Notes: generated by a model from the letters alone, not told the origin. Numbered from the stretch's first letter, positions 1 through 9,762 are shown. The stretch is DNA of 21,906 nucleotides from Pelargonium cotyledonis (GCA_036897625.1 JAYMTA010001081.1:1-21906), one strand, 5' to 3'. Program-made: numbers and translations.

Positions 1-21
1 TAATAATAATAATAATAATAA
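1..21. repeat. (TAA)7 microsatellite at the window edge
   Basis: Seven uninterrupted TAA units start the window, so the tract may extend to the left. It is a simple sequence repeat with no gene attached. Confidence 0.9.
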
Positions 22-255
22 TTTTATTTGTTTGTTTTTATCATAATGGGACTAATTTATAAAGTTTTAAAAAAGTAAACAATATTGTGAGTTTCATCCA
101 GAATAAGTAGATTAATCCCGTATGTTATAAGTTTCGGTACGTGAACCAAATAATACAATGCAAGCAAAAGTTCCTATAATAGGGTGAGGAATAAAATTGC
201 AATCAAATAAAAACAAAAATAAAAATTTGACCAAAATAAAATCTGTTACATGATT
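22..255. other. Non-coding AT-rich stretch
   Basis: No open frame of note and no recognised RNA gene. It ends with the octamer acatgatt (248-255), which recurs at 433-440 and may be the left target duplication of the SINE-like repeat that follows. Confidence 0.5.
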
Positions 256-432
256 GAGTCTCGAAGAATGCAGGTGTGTTATAACTTGGTAAGGAGAGAT
301 TTGTCGCCCTTGTGATCCTAACAGGTTTCAAATGATGATTAGTCTGGGTGTGGTTAACTGGTTTAAAGGTGTCAACCGCAAGTTTACGGACCCGCTCAGA
401 AACCTCATAGTTTAGACAACAAAAAATCTACC
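256..432 (+). repeat. SINE-like dispersed repeat, copy A
   Basis: This block is less AT-rich than its surroundings, ends in an A-rich tail (acaacaaaaaa) and is flanked by the direct repeat acatgatt (248-255 and 433-440). Its core at 369-402 matches 17926-17959 in 29 of 34 positions in the same orientation, and the similarity extends upstream (331-343 against 17887-17899). Two diverged copies, an A-rich tail and a short flanking duplication suggest a SINE or other short retroelement. RNA polymerase III A and B boxes are not clear, so the class is tentative. Confidence 0.5.
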
Positions 433-440
433 ACATGATT

Positions 441-1254
441 TGCATGTCCTCTGCTCGCAACAACATAAAGCTTTAAGGCGGGAGACTTTGTTAGTACACT
501 CTAAAATTAAAGTTTTATGAGTGTGTTGAGCTATCAGATTTGAACTTTCTTATCGACGGTAGGAGTGAAGTATTTGGACTAGAAGAAGAGAGCTATTCAT
601 ATTTGTATCTCATCTGATAAAAAAAGTTATATGAGTGTGAGAATTACAGTTATGATATAAAAGATGACAATAGAAGCGACATCCAAAGAGTGTTTGGATT
701 GAAAGTAGCTCTACAAAAGTGATTTCATAATAACAATTAGCGTTAATGACGTGCAAATATATATTAACGATCATAACCTATATTTGAATTACTAGATAGC
801 ATTTTTGGGGGTGACCGTATATGTAAAATCTTTCTCCAGAAAGTACAGAATCTATATAAGAAAAATTGAAATCATTTGTGTGAGAAGAGAAGTAATAATT
901 TCAGGTGGGTGTACTATAAAAAAAAATTATTAATTACTTACACCTTCAAAGCCATATATGTACGTACTGCTCAGGTAGGCTGTGATTCCTACAAATTTCA
1001 TGTCTTTTTTGCATAATAGCTCTTTGGAGATCATTTATTTGGAGGGCTCAACAAAATTGGACAAATATGTATCTTCATAAAAGTCAAATATATATATAAT
1101 AGACAATACAAACATGTTAGATTTTATAATATTAGTATGAAATATGTGTTGCGTTTTCATGTGTTATTCTTAATAAAATGAGATATTACGTGAATATCGA
1201 TTGATCATGTTATTTTTATTATTTTTGCTTCCCCAATCTTATTTTAGGCGCAAT
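441..1254. other. Non-coding AT-rich stretch
   Basis: I see no gene, long ORF or clear transposon ends here. Short poly-A and TA-rich runs dominate (for example ggactaga, atatatatta motifs). Confidence 0.5.
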
Positions 1255-1523
1255 AGAATGAGATGATAGTGAATAAGCTTGGGTCAACTTCATCTCGGAA
1301 GGCCGATGGTCATGCCCATGAAGGCACGCATGGATTGAGTTCGTCGAGGAAGATCGATCGTCATGCCCACATGGGCATAGATCGACTTCGCCAATTCACT
1401 CTACTCCTCTTGAACACTAGGATGCTACGTACCCAATGCAGTAGAAACTTCGTTTTTCTTCGCGATGCTCGAAAGGCATGCTGGAACTCCCGAACTCGCT
1501 CGCCACATGTGCAACGAGCCTAA
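1255..1523 (+). other. GC-rich cryptic island with a 51-bp two-copy repeat
   Basis: A visibly GC-richer block in AT-rich DNA. An open frame from 1263 (86 codons) contains an imperfect 17-codon duplication: TTCATC at 1289 and TTCGTC at 1340 begin the copies, which encode SSRKADGHAH- and SSRKIDRHAH-like segments. Within copy 2 there is a perfect 16-bp inverted repeat, ATGCCCA-CA-TGGGCAT. I recognise no protein family, and there is no obvious promoter or splice context. It may be a decayed captured gene fragment or transposon piece. I do not call it a gene. Confidence 0.3.
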
Positions 1524-2860
1524 GAAGCTAGAGTCCAAACTACAAGTAAACCCCAAAACATATATCTAAACAAACAAACAATCAATCCATTATGCAAAAA
1601 AAATTCATGAAAATAACTATGCAATAACATGACATATGTAGATACTACATGAATATATTTACAAGTATACATTACATAGTATTATAAGCTAGGTCAAAAC
1701 TTGAATGTTGGGTCTCATAAGGCAAAGATGGACCTACCATTTGTGTAAGCTCTGGAGCTTCACAAGCAGTAGACACGTAATTTTTTTTAGTATAAAGTAA
1801 AGAGTTTTGATGAGACATATGGAATCATCATTTTGGAGATGAATATTATTTTCGATCATCAGGTGACGGTTGGTTGAGGGGTCAGGAATGATCATTATTA
1901 ATACTATATATTATGATGACAATTTGAAAATTAAAAAAAATAATAATGATCTTCGTTTTTTGAGAGATATTTGTACGGATATTTATTGTCCATATTCATG
2001 ACATGATCTTCCAATTTACTCACTGTTGTTTCTCAGGAACTGGAGGATATCAGAAAATGAAAGAGCTTTTGTATTGTTTTTTTTTTTTTTTAAATTTAAA
2101 AAACGTACACTTGTATTGTATTATTGTGTTGTTCCATCTATTAAACTTCGAAATATTTAGTCAAAATAATAATATTTATTTATTTATTTTTGCTCTTGGT
2201 TAAATAAATAGTTATTTTTTAAAAAAATAATTAATGTTGCATCTTAATTTTCTTTTTATATATTATAATAAATGTGTTGCTGTTTTATTTATTTTTAATT
2301 TTTTCTTTATTTTTAAGAAAATGTGTTATAAAAATATACTCAATAAATACAATTTTATTCTAGAAATGTTATTGATAATTTATGTATAAGAATATAGGTA
2401 AGACTTGGAATAAGAGGGTTGTAAAAAATGTATAAATTAAATATTTTAATTGTTGGTTAACTAATGATTATAATTTATATACCTCTTAATTTTTGCCAAC
2501 TTTTGTAATTACTGTATATAATGACTCTGTTAATTATGTTTATGTTCAAAGTTTAATAGAGTGAAATACAAGCTATTAAGTGTATACAGCAAATAAAAAT
2601 AACAATACAGATCTACTATCTGATTTGAAAATTGAAGTAGTGTGAACTGACATTAAAATAGTATTGTGCTGTCCACAGCATGCTTAATTAATTAAATAAT
2701 TAAATCCCTAATTAATTTACATCACTACTCAATCTGATGATCACATGCAATGCAATGATGGAAGCTTCAGGTTGTAGCAGCCAGCAGGCCATGGAGGCTC
2801 AGAAGGATCCATGAACTTGCGAGTGATCTAAAAAAAACCCACCAATGTGTGGATCTATTA
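1524..2860. other. Non-coding AT-rich stretch
   Basis: No supportable gene. The region has long A/T runs (for example around 2078-2090) and many in-frame stops. The short open frames are low-complexity and phenylalanine/leucine-rich, as expected from AT-rich non-coding DNA. Confidence 0.5.
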
Positions 2861-3920
2861 TATATATGATCCTCAAACAACACTTTCTTTCACCTAATCT
2901 TCTAACTTCTCCTCATTTTATTGGAGTTCTTGCTCTTTTTCTATTTTCTATTTTCAATTTCTTTTTTTTTTCTTCTATAACCCTTTTTTTTTGTATTGAA
3001 CTATGGAGTTTCTGAGAATGCTCGCACTTTCGTGATAGACACCTTTAAGTCTTTTAACCATACACAGACTAATTTCTATTTGAGACGATGACACAAGTTG
3101 AGGTTTAAGTCTCTTCCCAAGAGTGTGCTTAGTGAGGATCTTTCATTTTCTACCATCTTTCATTTTCTACTCCATTTGTTAATGTTTATCTAATCAAATA
3201 TCATTTTGAATGATTTGATAATTTGGGATAGTTTTATTTTTATTTACGTACGGTGTTTCTAAACTTGCATGTCTTAAACTAGTTTGTTGAACTACTGTTA
3301 AAAACTAATAAATGTGTTTTCTGTGTGTAAAAGAGTTTGAGAACTCGAACTCAACGTCTACGTCTTTATTTTTCTTTTGATTCATTGTTCCTTTTAACTT
3401 AATTATTTACCAATTGGAGGAGATTCTTGCGCTCCTAATAATCCAATCCACATAAAACCTACCGGTCAAGAAGTATATTTTTTTATGAGTTACAAAAGAA
3501 AAAGAAAAATGAGAGTAGTTGAAGCATGTTGTTTTTGTGTTTGTATTATTGTGATTTTTAAATTTAAAATTTTCAAGAATTTTCTCAACTACAAGTAGTG
3601 GAAATTAATATTCTTCTTGTTTATTGGTGTTTTTTTAACAATGTATTAATGGATTATTGCTATGTCTCCCAAATTTGGTACAAAGTAAAATGGTTTATAA
3701 TAGAATATGACATATCAATTATTACGCAAAGTGTACAACATGTCTTATAAATCGAGCGGTGTACGCTAAATATTCATGAAATGATGATGACATCATATAT
3801 GCCAGATTTACTCGACTTTGTATAACAAAATTTAGGACAAATTATAACATTTTTTAAAATAAATATATTCCAGTACTGTTAGTTAGGGTTTGGTTGCTGG
3901 GGTCAGTATTTTTCTGTATT
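2861..3920. other. Non-coding stretch with an orphan TATA-like site
   Basis: A TATA-like tract (ctattatatatatgatcc, about 2857-2874) is followed by a pyrimidine-rich, leader-like segment (2880-3000). The first ATG (3003) opens only a 10-codon frame. This could be the promoter of a non-coding transcript or a remote upstream start for the MIR172 transcript, but nothing shows it is used. Nothing else is recognised up to the MIR172 promoter. Confidence 0.25.
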
Positions 3921-3923
3921 GAA

Positions 3924-3977
3924 CCAATAGAAACACGCCACGTGTACCCCATCCTTGTGGATTGCAGGATATATATT
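3924..3977 (+). promoter_or_regulatory. Likely MIR172 core promoter (CCAAT, G-box, TATA)
   Basis: A CCAAT pentamer (3924-3928), a G-box CACGTG (3939-3944) and a TATA tract tatatatt (3970-3977) lie in order before the miR172 foldback. A start near 4000 would be expected, about 110 bases before the hairpin. G-boxes are bound by bZIP and bHLH factors (family knowledge), so light or hormone input is possible, but the sequence alone does not show it. Confidence 0.55.
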
Positions 3978-4070
3978 CTCTTCAAGTGTCTTCTTTAAAC
4001 TTCATCTCTATCTGCTACATCTCTCTCTTTTCTGTTTTCTTCAGTTCTTGAGCTCGACGAGCTTAAATTT

Positions 4071-4187
4071 ATGAGAGGAGATGCGAGTAATGATCGGATC
4101 TTGCGCCGGAGAGTCGTCGTTTTCTGGCGCAGCATCCTCAAGATTCACATGCAAAATAGCATATATATATTTATATGGTCAAATTAA
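4071..4187 (+). CDS. Candidate small ORF on the pri-miR172 transcript (miPEP-like)
   Basis: This is the first ATG after the proposed start site: none occurs between the TATA box (3970) and 4071. The frame runs 38 codons to TAA. The peptide is basic in its first half, with an RILRRRVVVFWRSILKIH-like core, and ends in an isoleucine- and aromatic-rich stretch. It overlaps the lower stem and the whole miR172* arm (4129-4149), which is unusual. In other plants some pri-miRNAs carry short ORFs for regulatory peptides (miPEPs), usually upstream of the hairpin. Whether this one is translated is unknown: chance ORFs of this length are common, and part of its reading is fixed by the conserved miR172* bases. 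Confidence 0.3.
   Translation: MRGDASNDRILRRRVVVFWRSILKIHMQNSIYIFIWSN
4129..4149 (+). ncRNA. miR172* (5' arm)
   Basis: Twenty-one bases beginning GCAGCATCCTCAAGATT. Paired with the mature strand it leaves exact 2-nt 3' overhangs at both ends, the signature of DICER-LIKE1 processing. It lies inside the candidate small ORF at 4071-4187. Confidence 0.85.
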
Positions 4188-4232
4188 TTAGTTAATTTGT
4201 GCCTTAATATATATAAGTTTTGAAGAGCTATG

Positions 4233-4253
4233 AGAATCTTGATGATGCTGCAT
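4233..4253 (+). ncRNA. Mature miR172 (3' arm)
   Basis: Twenty-one bases starting AGAATCTTGATGATGCTG and ending CAT, which is the miR172a/b-type sequence. It is followed by CGGCAATAAATGAC in the lower stem. The 5' A is unpaired in the duplex, which favours its loading as guide strand. Confidence 0.95.
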
Positions 4254-4267
4254 CGGCAATAAATGAC

Positions 4268-5987
4268 TAATTTTTTCGACTGATATGTACACCGAAAGGA
4301 CCGGATCTTGATTTTTCGTCTGCAAGATAAGTTTTCACCTCCGAATCTTGATTCTTGGATGATAAATGGAAGGAAGGTGATGACAATTTATTTATAATTT
4401 GTGCTCATTTTTCATTTACTTGTTACTTTATATTTTAATTTGCTAATTAATTTGATGTTTTACTGCTCTTGGTTAATTTGTTATGCCTATTTTTCATTCC
4501 TTTTAGTTTGTTGTTGAATATTTTTACTTTAAATTTCAGCTCACTTTCATATATTTTATATCAATATATATATATTGTGCAGATCCAAAAATCTTTTGTG
4601 TTTTTTGTTTTATTCGAATAGGTTTACAAAACCATTCACAATTTTCAGTACTAAGGACTGAATATGTTCTAATAATTGCAACTTAATTAATGTTTTCATA
4701 TATTCGACTCGTGTACGTAACCTGCATTTCTTTAAAATTTTCTGAAAGTAATTTATGGAAATTGTTTGAGTTTTGTTGAAATAGATTCAATAGCTTGTAT
4801 TGGAAAAATATTGGATCGAATATGATGCTTGTGGTATGTTTTCATAAGTTTTATAATTAATAGTGAAAATGGAACCATTCATTTTATTCTTCTGTTTCAA
4901 CTAACCATGTCCTCTAATACTGATACATGCCATTTTCATAGTACCCTCTCATGATCTAAATATCAATGTCTATAATTAAATCCATTCTATTTTCGAAACG
5001 TTGTAAAATATTCCTGAAATGGTTTGAGTGTCTCGTTCATAAGCTATACGTGAGAACTAAATTTTCATTTAATATGGCGAATTTGATGAGCTAAATTCAA
5101 TTTTTGAATGATGCAAGAATTTTAATTTGTTCCAAATCTAATTGAATTTAAAATATACATAAAATATGAGATTGCAAATTACAACCCTTATATTTTTATT
5201 TGATTTCTAAACATTAAATTTAAATTTAAATATTCTTGAATCAACCAAAATTTCATGCATCTAAATGGCATGTATAAATGTATAATGAATCTACAATTGC
5301 TCATAGGCATGTATAATTTGTCATTTGCTGTTAAGCTCCTTTGTAAAGTTACAAAGGTTGTTGAGTGACTTGAGTCATGTAACATACCACTTCTCATGTC
5401 AACATTTACAAACAGTTCGAGCCATTGGAGATGACCTAAGACTATGCTAAGGGACTATGAACGATGCTCTTCAAACCAAGGTCGAAGCTTTGTCATATCT
5501 GCTTTGTCATATCTCTCTGTACGTGATTCATTTGGCTCGCAAAAATTAAGATCCTGCAAAACTATGAGTGATGCTCTCCCTAACTTCTAATGACTATTGG
5601 TCCTGCAAGCTTGAGATCATGTCCCGCTCAACTACTTCAAAATCTATCTTAGACTTCGTCTTTCGGTTAGCAATTTTATGTAATTTTAGGGCTTCATTAT
5701 TTTTATTTGTTTATTGTTTCTTGGATGTATGTACTTTGTTACAAGATCTCTAATAAAATTACAATTTATTGTTGATAAAGAAAAGACTACATATGGTTCA
5801 TGTGTACAAATTGAAACTTCGCAAATGTTATAAGATTCATCATTGATGTTGTATATACGATGTGAATGGAATGACATACTTTTTACCTCGAATATAATTC
5901 TCTAAAAGTTTGACATATGAGAGAATATATTAAACTCTCGCTTAAACTGAAGTCAAACGAAATTAGCCTAAAGGGTGAATCTCTTAT
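4268..5987. other. Non-coding stretch downstream of MIR172
   Basis: No protein gene is visible. The beginning is probably the 3' part of the pri-miR172 transcript. At 5487-5514 a 14-bp unit (gctttgtcatatct) is repeated twice in tandem. Around 5454-5580 the words actatgaacgatgctct and actatgagtgatgctct recur about 110 bp apart, so this may be decayed repeat DNA. The rest is featureless AT-rich sequence. Confidence 0.5.
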
Positions 5988-6143
5988 CACAACAAAAAAA
6001 AATTACAAATTATGACAGAAGTTTGTGATGAAAAATTTTTCGTCACAATTCCGTTACAAACTGTGACAAAATTTATATTTTATGTCACAAATGCACATTT
6101 GTGACAGAAATTTCTGTCACAGATTGGAAATTTTTTTGTAGTG
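5988..6143. mobile_element. CACTA-type MITE built of palindromes
   Basis: The left end CACAACAAAAAAA and the inverted right end CACTACAAAAAAA are CACTA-superfamily-like termini, and both are followed inwards by a GACAG motif. The inside is a string of inverted repeats: an almost perfect 26-bp one at about 6024-6049, a perfect one at 6083-6106 (TGTCACAAATG-CA-CATTTGTGACA) and a perfect 16-mer at 6103-6118. At 156 bp it has no coding capacity. The flanking trinucleotides (tat, taa) agree in only two of three positions, so the expected 3-bp duplication is not clean. Confidence 0.65.
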
Positions 6144-6999
6144 TAACTAAATTATTGACAATTATACAAAACAACAATCTGGGTAAGATATAAGGAATTG
6201 AGAGAGAATTGGCTCTTTACGAGTAGCATTTTAATTCATTGTTTCTCGGCAAGAACATGCACTAATAATTCGTGCATTCATCCGATACTGAATGTACTTT
6301 AGCTACTTATTCACATGTATTTCTCGGGTAAGAGTTTCTGAGATATTTAGTCTTTGGAATTTTACTTCTCACCTTCTAATAGACGTTCAGGGGTATCATC
6401 ACTGGGACTCAAACTATCACTATGTGGTACATTTGATTAGCACGAAATGCTCTTGTCTTTCGCCATCACGTCCTGAGTATGGCAGACACGCCCTTCACGT
6501 CAAGAGTTTTGCTTTCTCTTTAGTTCCAGCTAGGTTGATAGTTTTGATTACTCTTTTTTCTAGTTGGTTTCTCGACCCAATCTCATTCTTAGATTTAGAG
6601 TGAACGTTTATTTGTAGTTTTATTTGATTTTTGAGTATTTTAATAAAATATACCGCTCGCTTATAAAAAAAACATACGTTCAAACCTCTCTCTATGTGTA
6701 TTTAGCTGGCTATTAATGGCCATGCATGCATGTATGTGTACGAGCGTGTATAAATGGCTTGCTTCCTCGAAAATCCTAAAAATAGAGGTACTGAAAATCA
6801 GTAATATCTAGTGTAAGAAAATTGACACATGAATGTGAATTATATCCTGAAACCCTGAATACAGAATTAATTACTTCTGTCCCATAAATAAATGCTCCTG
6901 CTTAATTACCTAATCAGATTTTGTAAATCTTGTTTGTCTAGAAAGAAAGAGGAGTTATTTTTGTTATTGTTATACAAATAGGAGCATGAACATATTTTA
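6144..6999. other. Non-coding stretch between two mobile elements
   Basis: A less AT-rich segment at 6290-6600 carries a 103-codon open frame without recognisable domain, followed by a T-rich, polyadenylation-like end (aataaaatata near 6641) and an A-run at about 6665-6672. It could be the 3' end of a decayed retroelement or gene fragment, but this is not supported further. The last eight bases (6992-6999, atatttta) may be the left target duplication of the next element. Confidence 0.35.
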
Positions 7000-7237
7000 A
7001 AGGGTAAAATGATATAAGATTTTTTGGACTTGTTCAAATTTTAAAGTTGACCATCAATTAGAATTTTTACTTGTTTTAGTCTCTGTATTGTCAATTTTTT
7101 TTAATCTCATCCTTACTACCTGTTATAGTAAGTTCAAAACTTACGTGTCATCAGTTGTTGCCACATCATACTGTTGACTCAGACTTCATCGCCACATCAG
7201 CTGTCCACGTTGGCAGACAAAACGGTGCATTTTGGGC
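7000..7237 (+). repeat. Left terminal inverted repeat of the MULE-like element
   Basis: Inverted match to 8137-8365. It contains two copies of gccacatca (near 7160 and 7191) that have counterparts in the right repeat. Confidence 0.75.
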
Positions 7238-8136
7238 GCTTAAAACAAAAAAAAAAATAATAATAAATTGGCATAACGACGTCGTCCGTCTTCTTTCTTT
7301 TTGTATCTCTCTGTTTTGAAGCTAAACTTGAATATAGTAAAATTTCAGAGCTCAAACACTAGCATTTTTCAGATGACTTATTCGTTTCTCATCTGATTCT
7401 ATTTGTTGTTGCTAGAGGTAAACTGGAGTTCTCTACAATCTCTTTCTGCTTTTTTGTTTCATAAAATGGCTTGAAATTTTTTTTCTGTTTATCATATTTC
7501 AGAACCCCAATTTGTATTTTTCTCCGACCCTCTTCCTCTGCTTCTTATGGGAAGAAAAATGCTTCTAATGTTATCTTCTCTGTCACAATTAAATCATATA
7601 CGTACTATGCTCAACAATTTTACAGTTGCTCAAAGCACACAAGCTTTGAATTATGCTTTTATTATTGAGGCTATACGTTCATTCAATGTGGAAGATGCGA
7701 ACCACCGACGATAAGAAGAAGATGGACACAATCGGCGAAGCCTCGAGCTCGATACCTTCCGACAGACCTTACAACCCTCAGGGAATGCTCTCACCGTTCC
7801 TTTCTCGACTCTGATTAAAACATTTTCGCAAAACTATATTATCTCACTCCCAGTTCGCTTTTGAAGGGTTTCGAATTTTTCAATTTTTTTACTATGGTGA
7901 TGTGTTCTTCAATGTAATGAAGCCGAAAGTCGAATGACTGCGGAGAAAATTAAGGAAAATAGCACCCAAGAAAATTTGGATTGGATTTCCAGAAGATGAG
8001 CCCTATGGATTCATGAAATATTACCGCTCCTGAGAATACTTATCGATTAAATTTGGGTGAAATTTATATCGTTTTGATGTTTATTTTATTTTATTTTTTT
8101 AAAAAAAAAAAAACAAAAACAATCAAACAAAACATC
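7238..8136. other. Interior (cargo) of the MULE-like element
   Basis: About 0.9 kb without a transposase. It contains transcript-like features: pyrimidine-rich tracts, a possible intron acceptor (tatttcag, about 7495-7502), and a short GC-richer stretch at 7690-7815 reading DDKKKMDTIGEASSS-like before a stop. This resembles the captured exon debris of Pack-MULEs, but I cannot identify a donor gene. Confidence 0.35.
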
Positions 8137-8365
8137 TTTGCATTTTAGTCCAACACAGTGGATGAGTGATGTGGCATGCAAATCTGAGTAAGCAATATGA
8201 TGTGGCACAAATTAATGACATGTAAGTTTTGACCTGCTACAGTAGGTATCAGGATAAGATTGATAAAAAATTAGAAGTCGGAGGGTCGAAACAAGTGAAA
8301 ATCCTACTAAAGTGCCAACTTTAAAATTTGAACAAGTCTAAGGGGACTCAAACCATTTAACTCTT
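8137..8365 (-). repeat. Right terminal inverted repeat of the MULE-like element
   Basis: Reverse complement matches 7000-7237 with small gaps, and the outer 34 positions align without a gap. It is followed by atattttt, the candidate right target duplication. Confidence 0.75.
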
Positions 8366-8435
8366 ATATTTTTATAGTTTAAATGAATAAGGACCCAACA
8401 TATATTATATTATCGCTCTCGTAAATAATTCGAAA

Positions 8436-9182
8436 CTAGTATTCGATCCCGTGCGTTGCACGGGTACCATAACAAAAAAAATTGCTCACCCAATTAAAAT
8501 ATAATGTGAAATATATGAATTATTCTTTGCTTCAATAACATATCACAAATTGAACTTTTCACCTAATTAGATGAGTTGTGTAAGATATTTAAATTTATTT
8601 ATATTTCATTGATTTATTTCAAATTATTTTTTTCTATATATCATTCTTATACATAGATTTGAAACTTGAAATTATGAATACTTAAAATGCAATTTTATAT
8701 TAAATTTAAACAATTTTCTAATTAATTTTTATCTAAGTTAAAGTTCATATGTACATGAATTAGTTTAATTCATCAATTACATTAGATTCATTTGAATTAT
8801 GAAAACTATCTTATTAGAATTATGTAATATGTATTTTCAAGTTCAACATATCATATTTGATTTCAAATTTGATTAATTTTTTACTTTGTAAATGATTCAA
8901 ATCCAAAACTTTTATGTAAATATTATTTGTCAACTTCAATAATCAATTGCATTTTACTTATTTGGATTAGAAAAATTAAACACTAAAAAGTAGAAAAAAG
9001 AACTTACAAATAATAATGTAATAATGTTTGTAAGTCTCACATTAAAAAAAATAATGAAATCATGAAGTGAATAAGTAGCATATGAAACTTGTGTAAGAAT
9101 CACATATTGAAAAAATGAAGATTTTATTGAGGTTGTAACTCCTATAAATACACGCTCTCTTATATTCTATACATATTAGTGA
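8436..9182 (-). mobile_element. Non-autonomous Helitron-like element
   Basis: Read on the minus strand, the 3' end has a perfect hairpin CCCGTGC-AAC-GCACGGG (8464-8448), an 8-base spacer and the terminal CTAG (8439-8436), followed by T. This is the diagnostic Helitron 3' terminus. The best matching 5' end is TCACTAATATGTATAGAATA starting at 9182, preceded by A, which gives the expected A|TC...CTAG|T insertion without target duplication. The body is AT-rich and non-coding: no Rep/helicase, so it is non-autonomous. The 3' end is firm; the 5' end is inferred by pattern. Confidence 0.65.
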
Positions 9183-9257
9183 TTGTCATATCTAATGTTA
9201 ATAGGTATTATTATTAGCTAATAGAGTGACATTTTGTAACCTATAGGATATGAAGAG

Positions 9258-9333
9258 TCTCTCAACGAGAGAGATAGAAATGTTAAACTTGGTGAGGTGG
9301 CATCTTCTAGTGTTGCCTCACCAAGTTTAACAT
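9258..9333. repeat. Two adjacent perfect hairpins
   Basis: TCTCTC-AAC-GAGAGA (9258-9272) is followed by an 18-bp perfect inverted repeat, ATGTTAAACTTGGTGAGG (9280-9297) with its complement at 9316-9333, around an 18-base spacer. They lie between the Helitron-like element and the hAT MITE. They could be a foldback-element remnant or the source of a small hairpin RNA. No known microRNA is recognised. Confidence 0.7.
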
Positions 9334-9512
9334 ACACATATATGAATTTAACGACCTTGACAAATAATCTTAGTGAAATATGATTCGAATAAGATTGAGA
9401 CGTCAAGTACATTTTTTTTCTACAATATTTATACATATAAACTGCAAATTTCAATTTTAATCCAAACCTACATGTACGTATGAATTCTTGTGGATCTATA
9501 AGACATCGGATG

Positions 9513-9762
9513 TAGGGTTGGTAATTTGGATTCAAATCCATCCGCGGACACCCGATTTGATTAAATCGGATAAGATTTTTCTTAAAATATAGACTTGATT
9601 GAACAAATTCACTCTTTTTGCAATCGAAAACCGAATATTTTTCGGTCCAATCCGAAAAAAACGGTCAAAAATTCAACCCAGTCATATTCTGGTCTGAATT
9701 CGGATGACTTTTCTCAATTATTTAAAACCGATCAGAATTCAAAATCTGAATTGTCATATCTA
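9513..9762. mobile_element. hAT-type MITE, about 250 bp
   Basis: The left end TAGGGTTGGTAATTTGGATT and the inverted right end TAGATATGACAATTCAGATT match in 13 of 20 positions and carry the TAG...AATT terminus seen in hAT elements. The flanking octamers atcggatg (9505-9512) and atttgatg (9763-9770) match in six of eight positions, as expected for an old 8-bp hAT duplication. It is non-coding. It ends just before the SNARE gene promoter and may supply or displace regulatory sites. Confidence 0.6.

Larger units (their letters stand above)
4113..4267 (+). ncRNA. MIR172: MIR172 precursor (pre-miR172 foldback)
   Basis: The 3' arm contains a canonical miR172 and the 5' arm its star strand. Positions pair around the constant sum 8380: 4113-4115 (GTC) pairs with 4265-4267 (GAC), and 4129 pairs with 4251. 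The miR172/miR172* duplex has one internal mismatch (C4137 opposite U4243) and an A-A mismatch at the 5' base of the mature strand. The upper stem continues through AT-rich pairs (about 4161-4174 with 4203-4216), and the loop holds a small hairpin (aaattaa-ttag-ttaattt, 4181-4198). miR172 guides ARGONAUTE1 to AP2/TOE-type mRNAs, causing translational repression and cleavage, and promotes adult phase and flowering (established for the family). Its own promoter elements lie at 3924-3977. Which MIR172 paralogue this is cannot be told from the window. Confidence 0.95.
7000..8365. mobile_element. Non-autonomous MULE-like element with about 230-bp terminal inverted repeats
   Basis: The two ends are long imperfect inverted repeats (7000-7237 and 8137-8365). 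Both share the block GACTTGTTCAAATTTTAAAG, a second block around CAAAACTTAC and a third GCCACATCA block in the same order and spacing. Ends of the type AAGGGTAAAATG / AAGAGTTAAATG are MULE-like. The flanks atatttta (6992-6999) and atattttt (8366-8373) match in seven of eight positions, consistent with an aged 8-9 bp target duplication. No transposase frame exists inside, so it would need a transposase from elsewhere. Confidence 0.75.

Noticed and set aside
2003..2203. 66-codon phenylalanine-rich frame
   Set aside because: Low-complexity reading of T-rich DNA.
6292..6603. 103-codon frame between mobile elements
   Set aside because: No domain, promoter or splice context. Possibly transposon debris, so described only as non-coding.
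9218..9541. Minus-strand 107-codon frame
   Set aside because: It runs through the perfect hairpin and into the hAT MITE, with repeats instead of a protein family explaining it.
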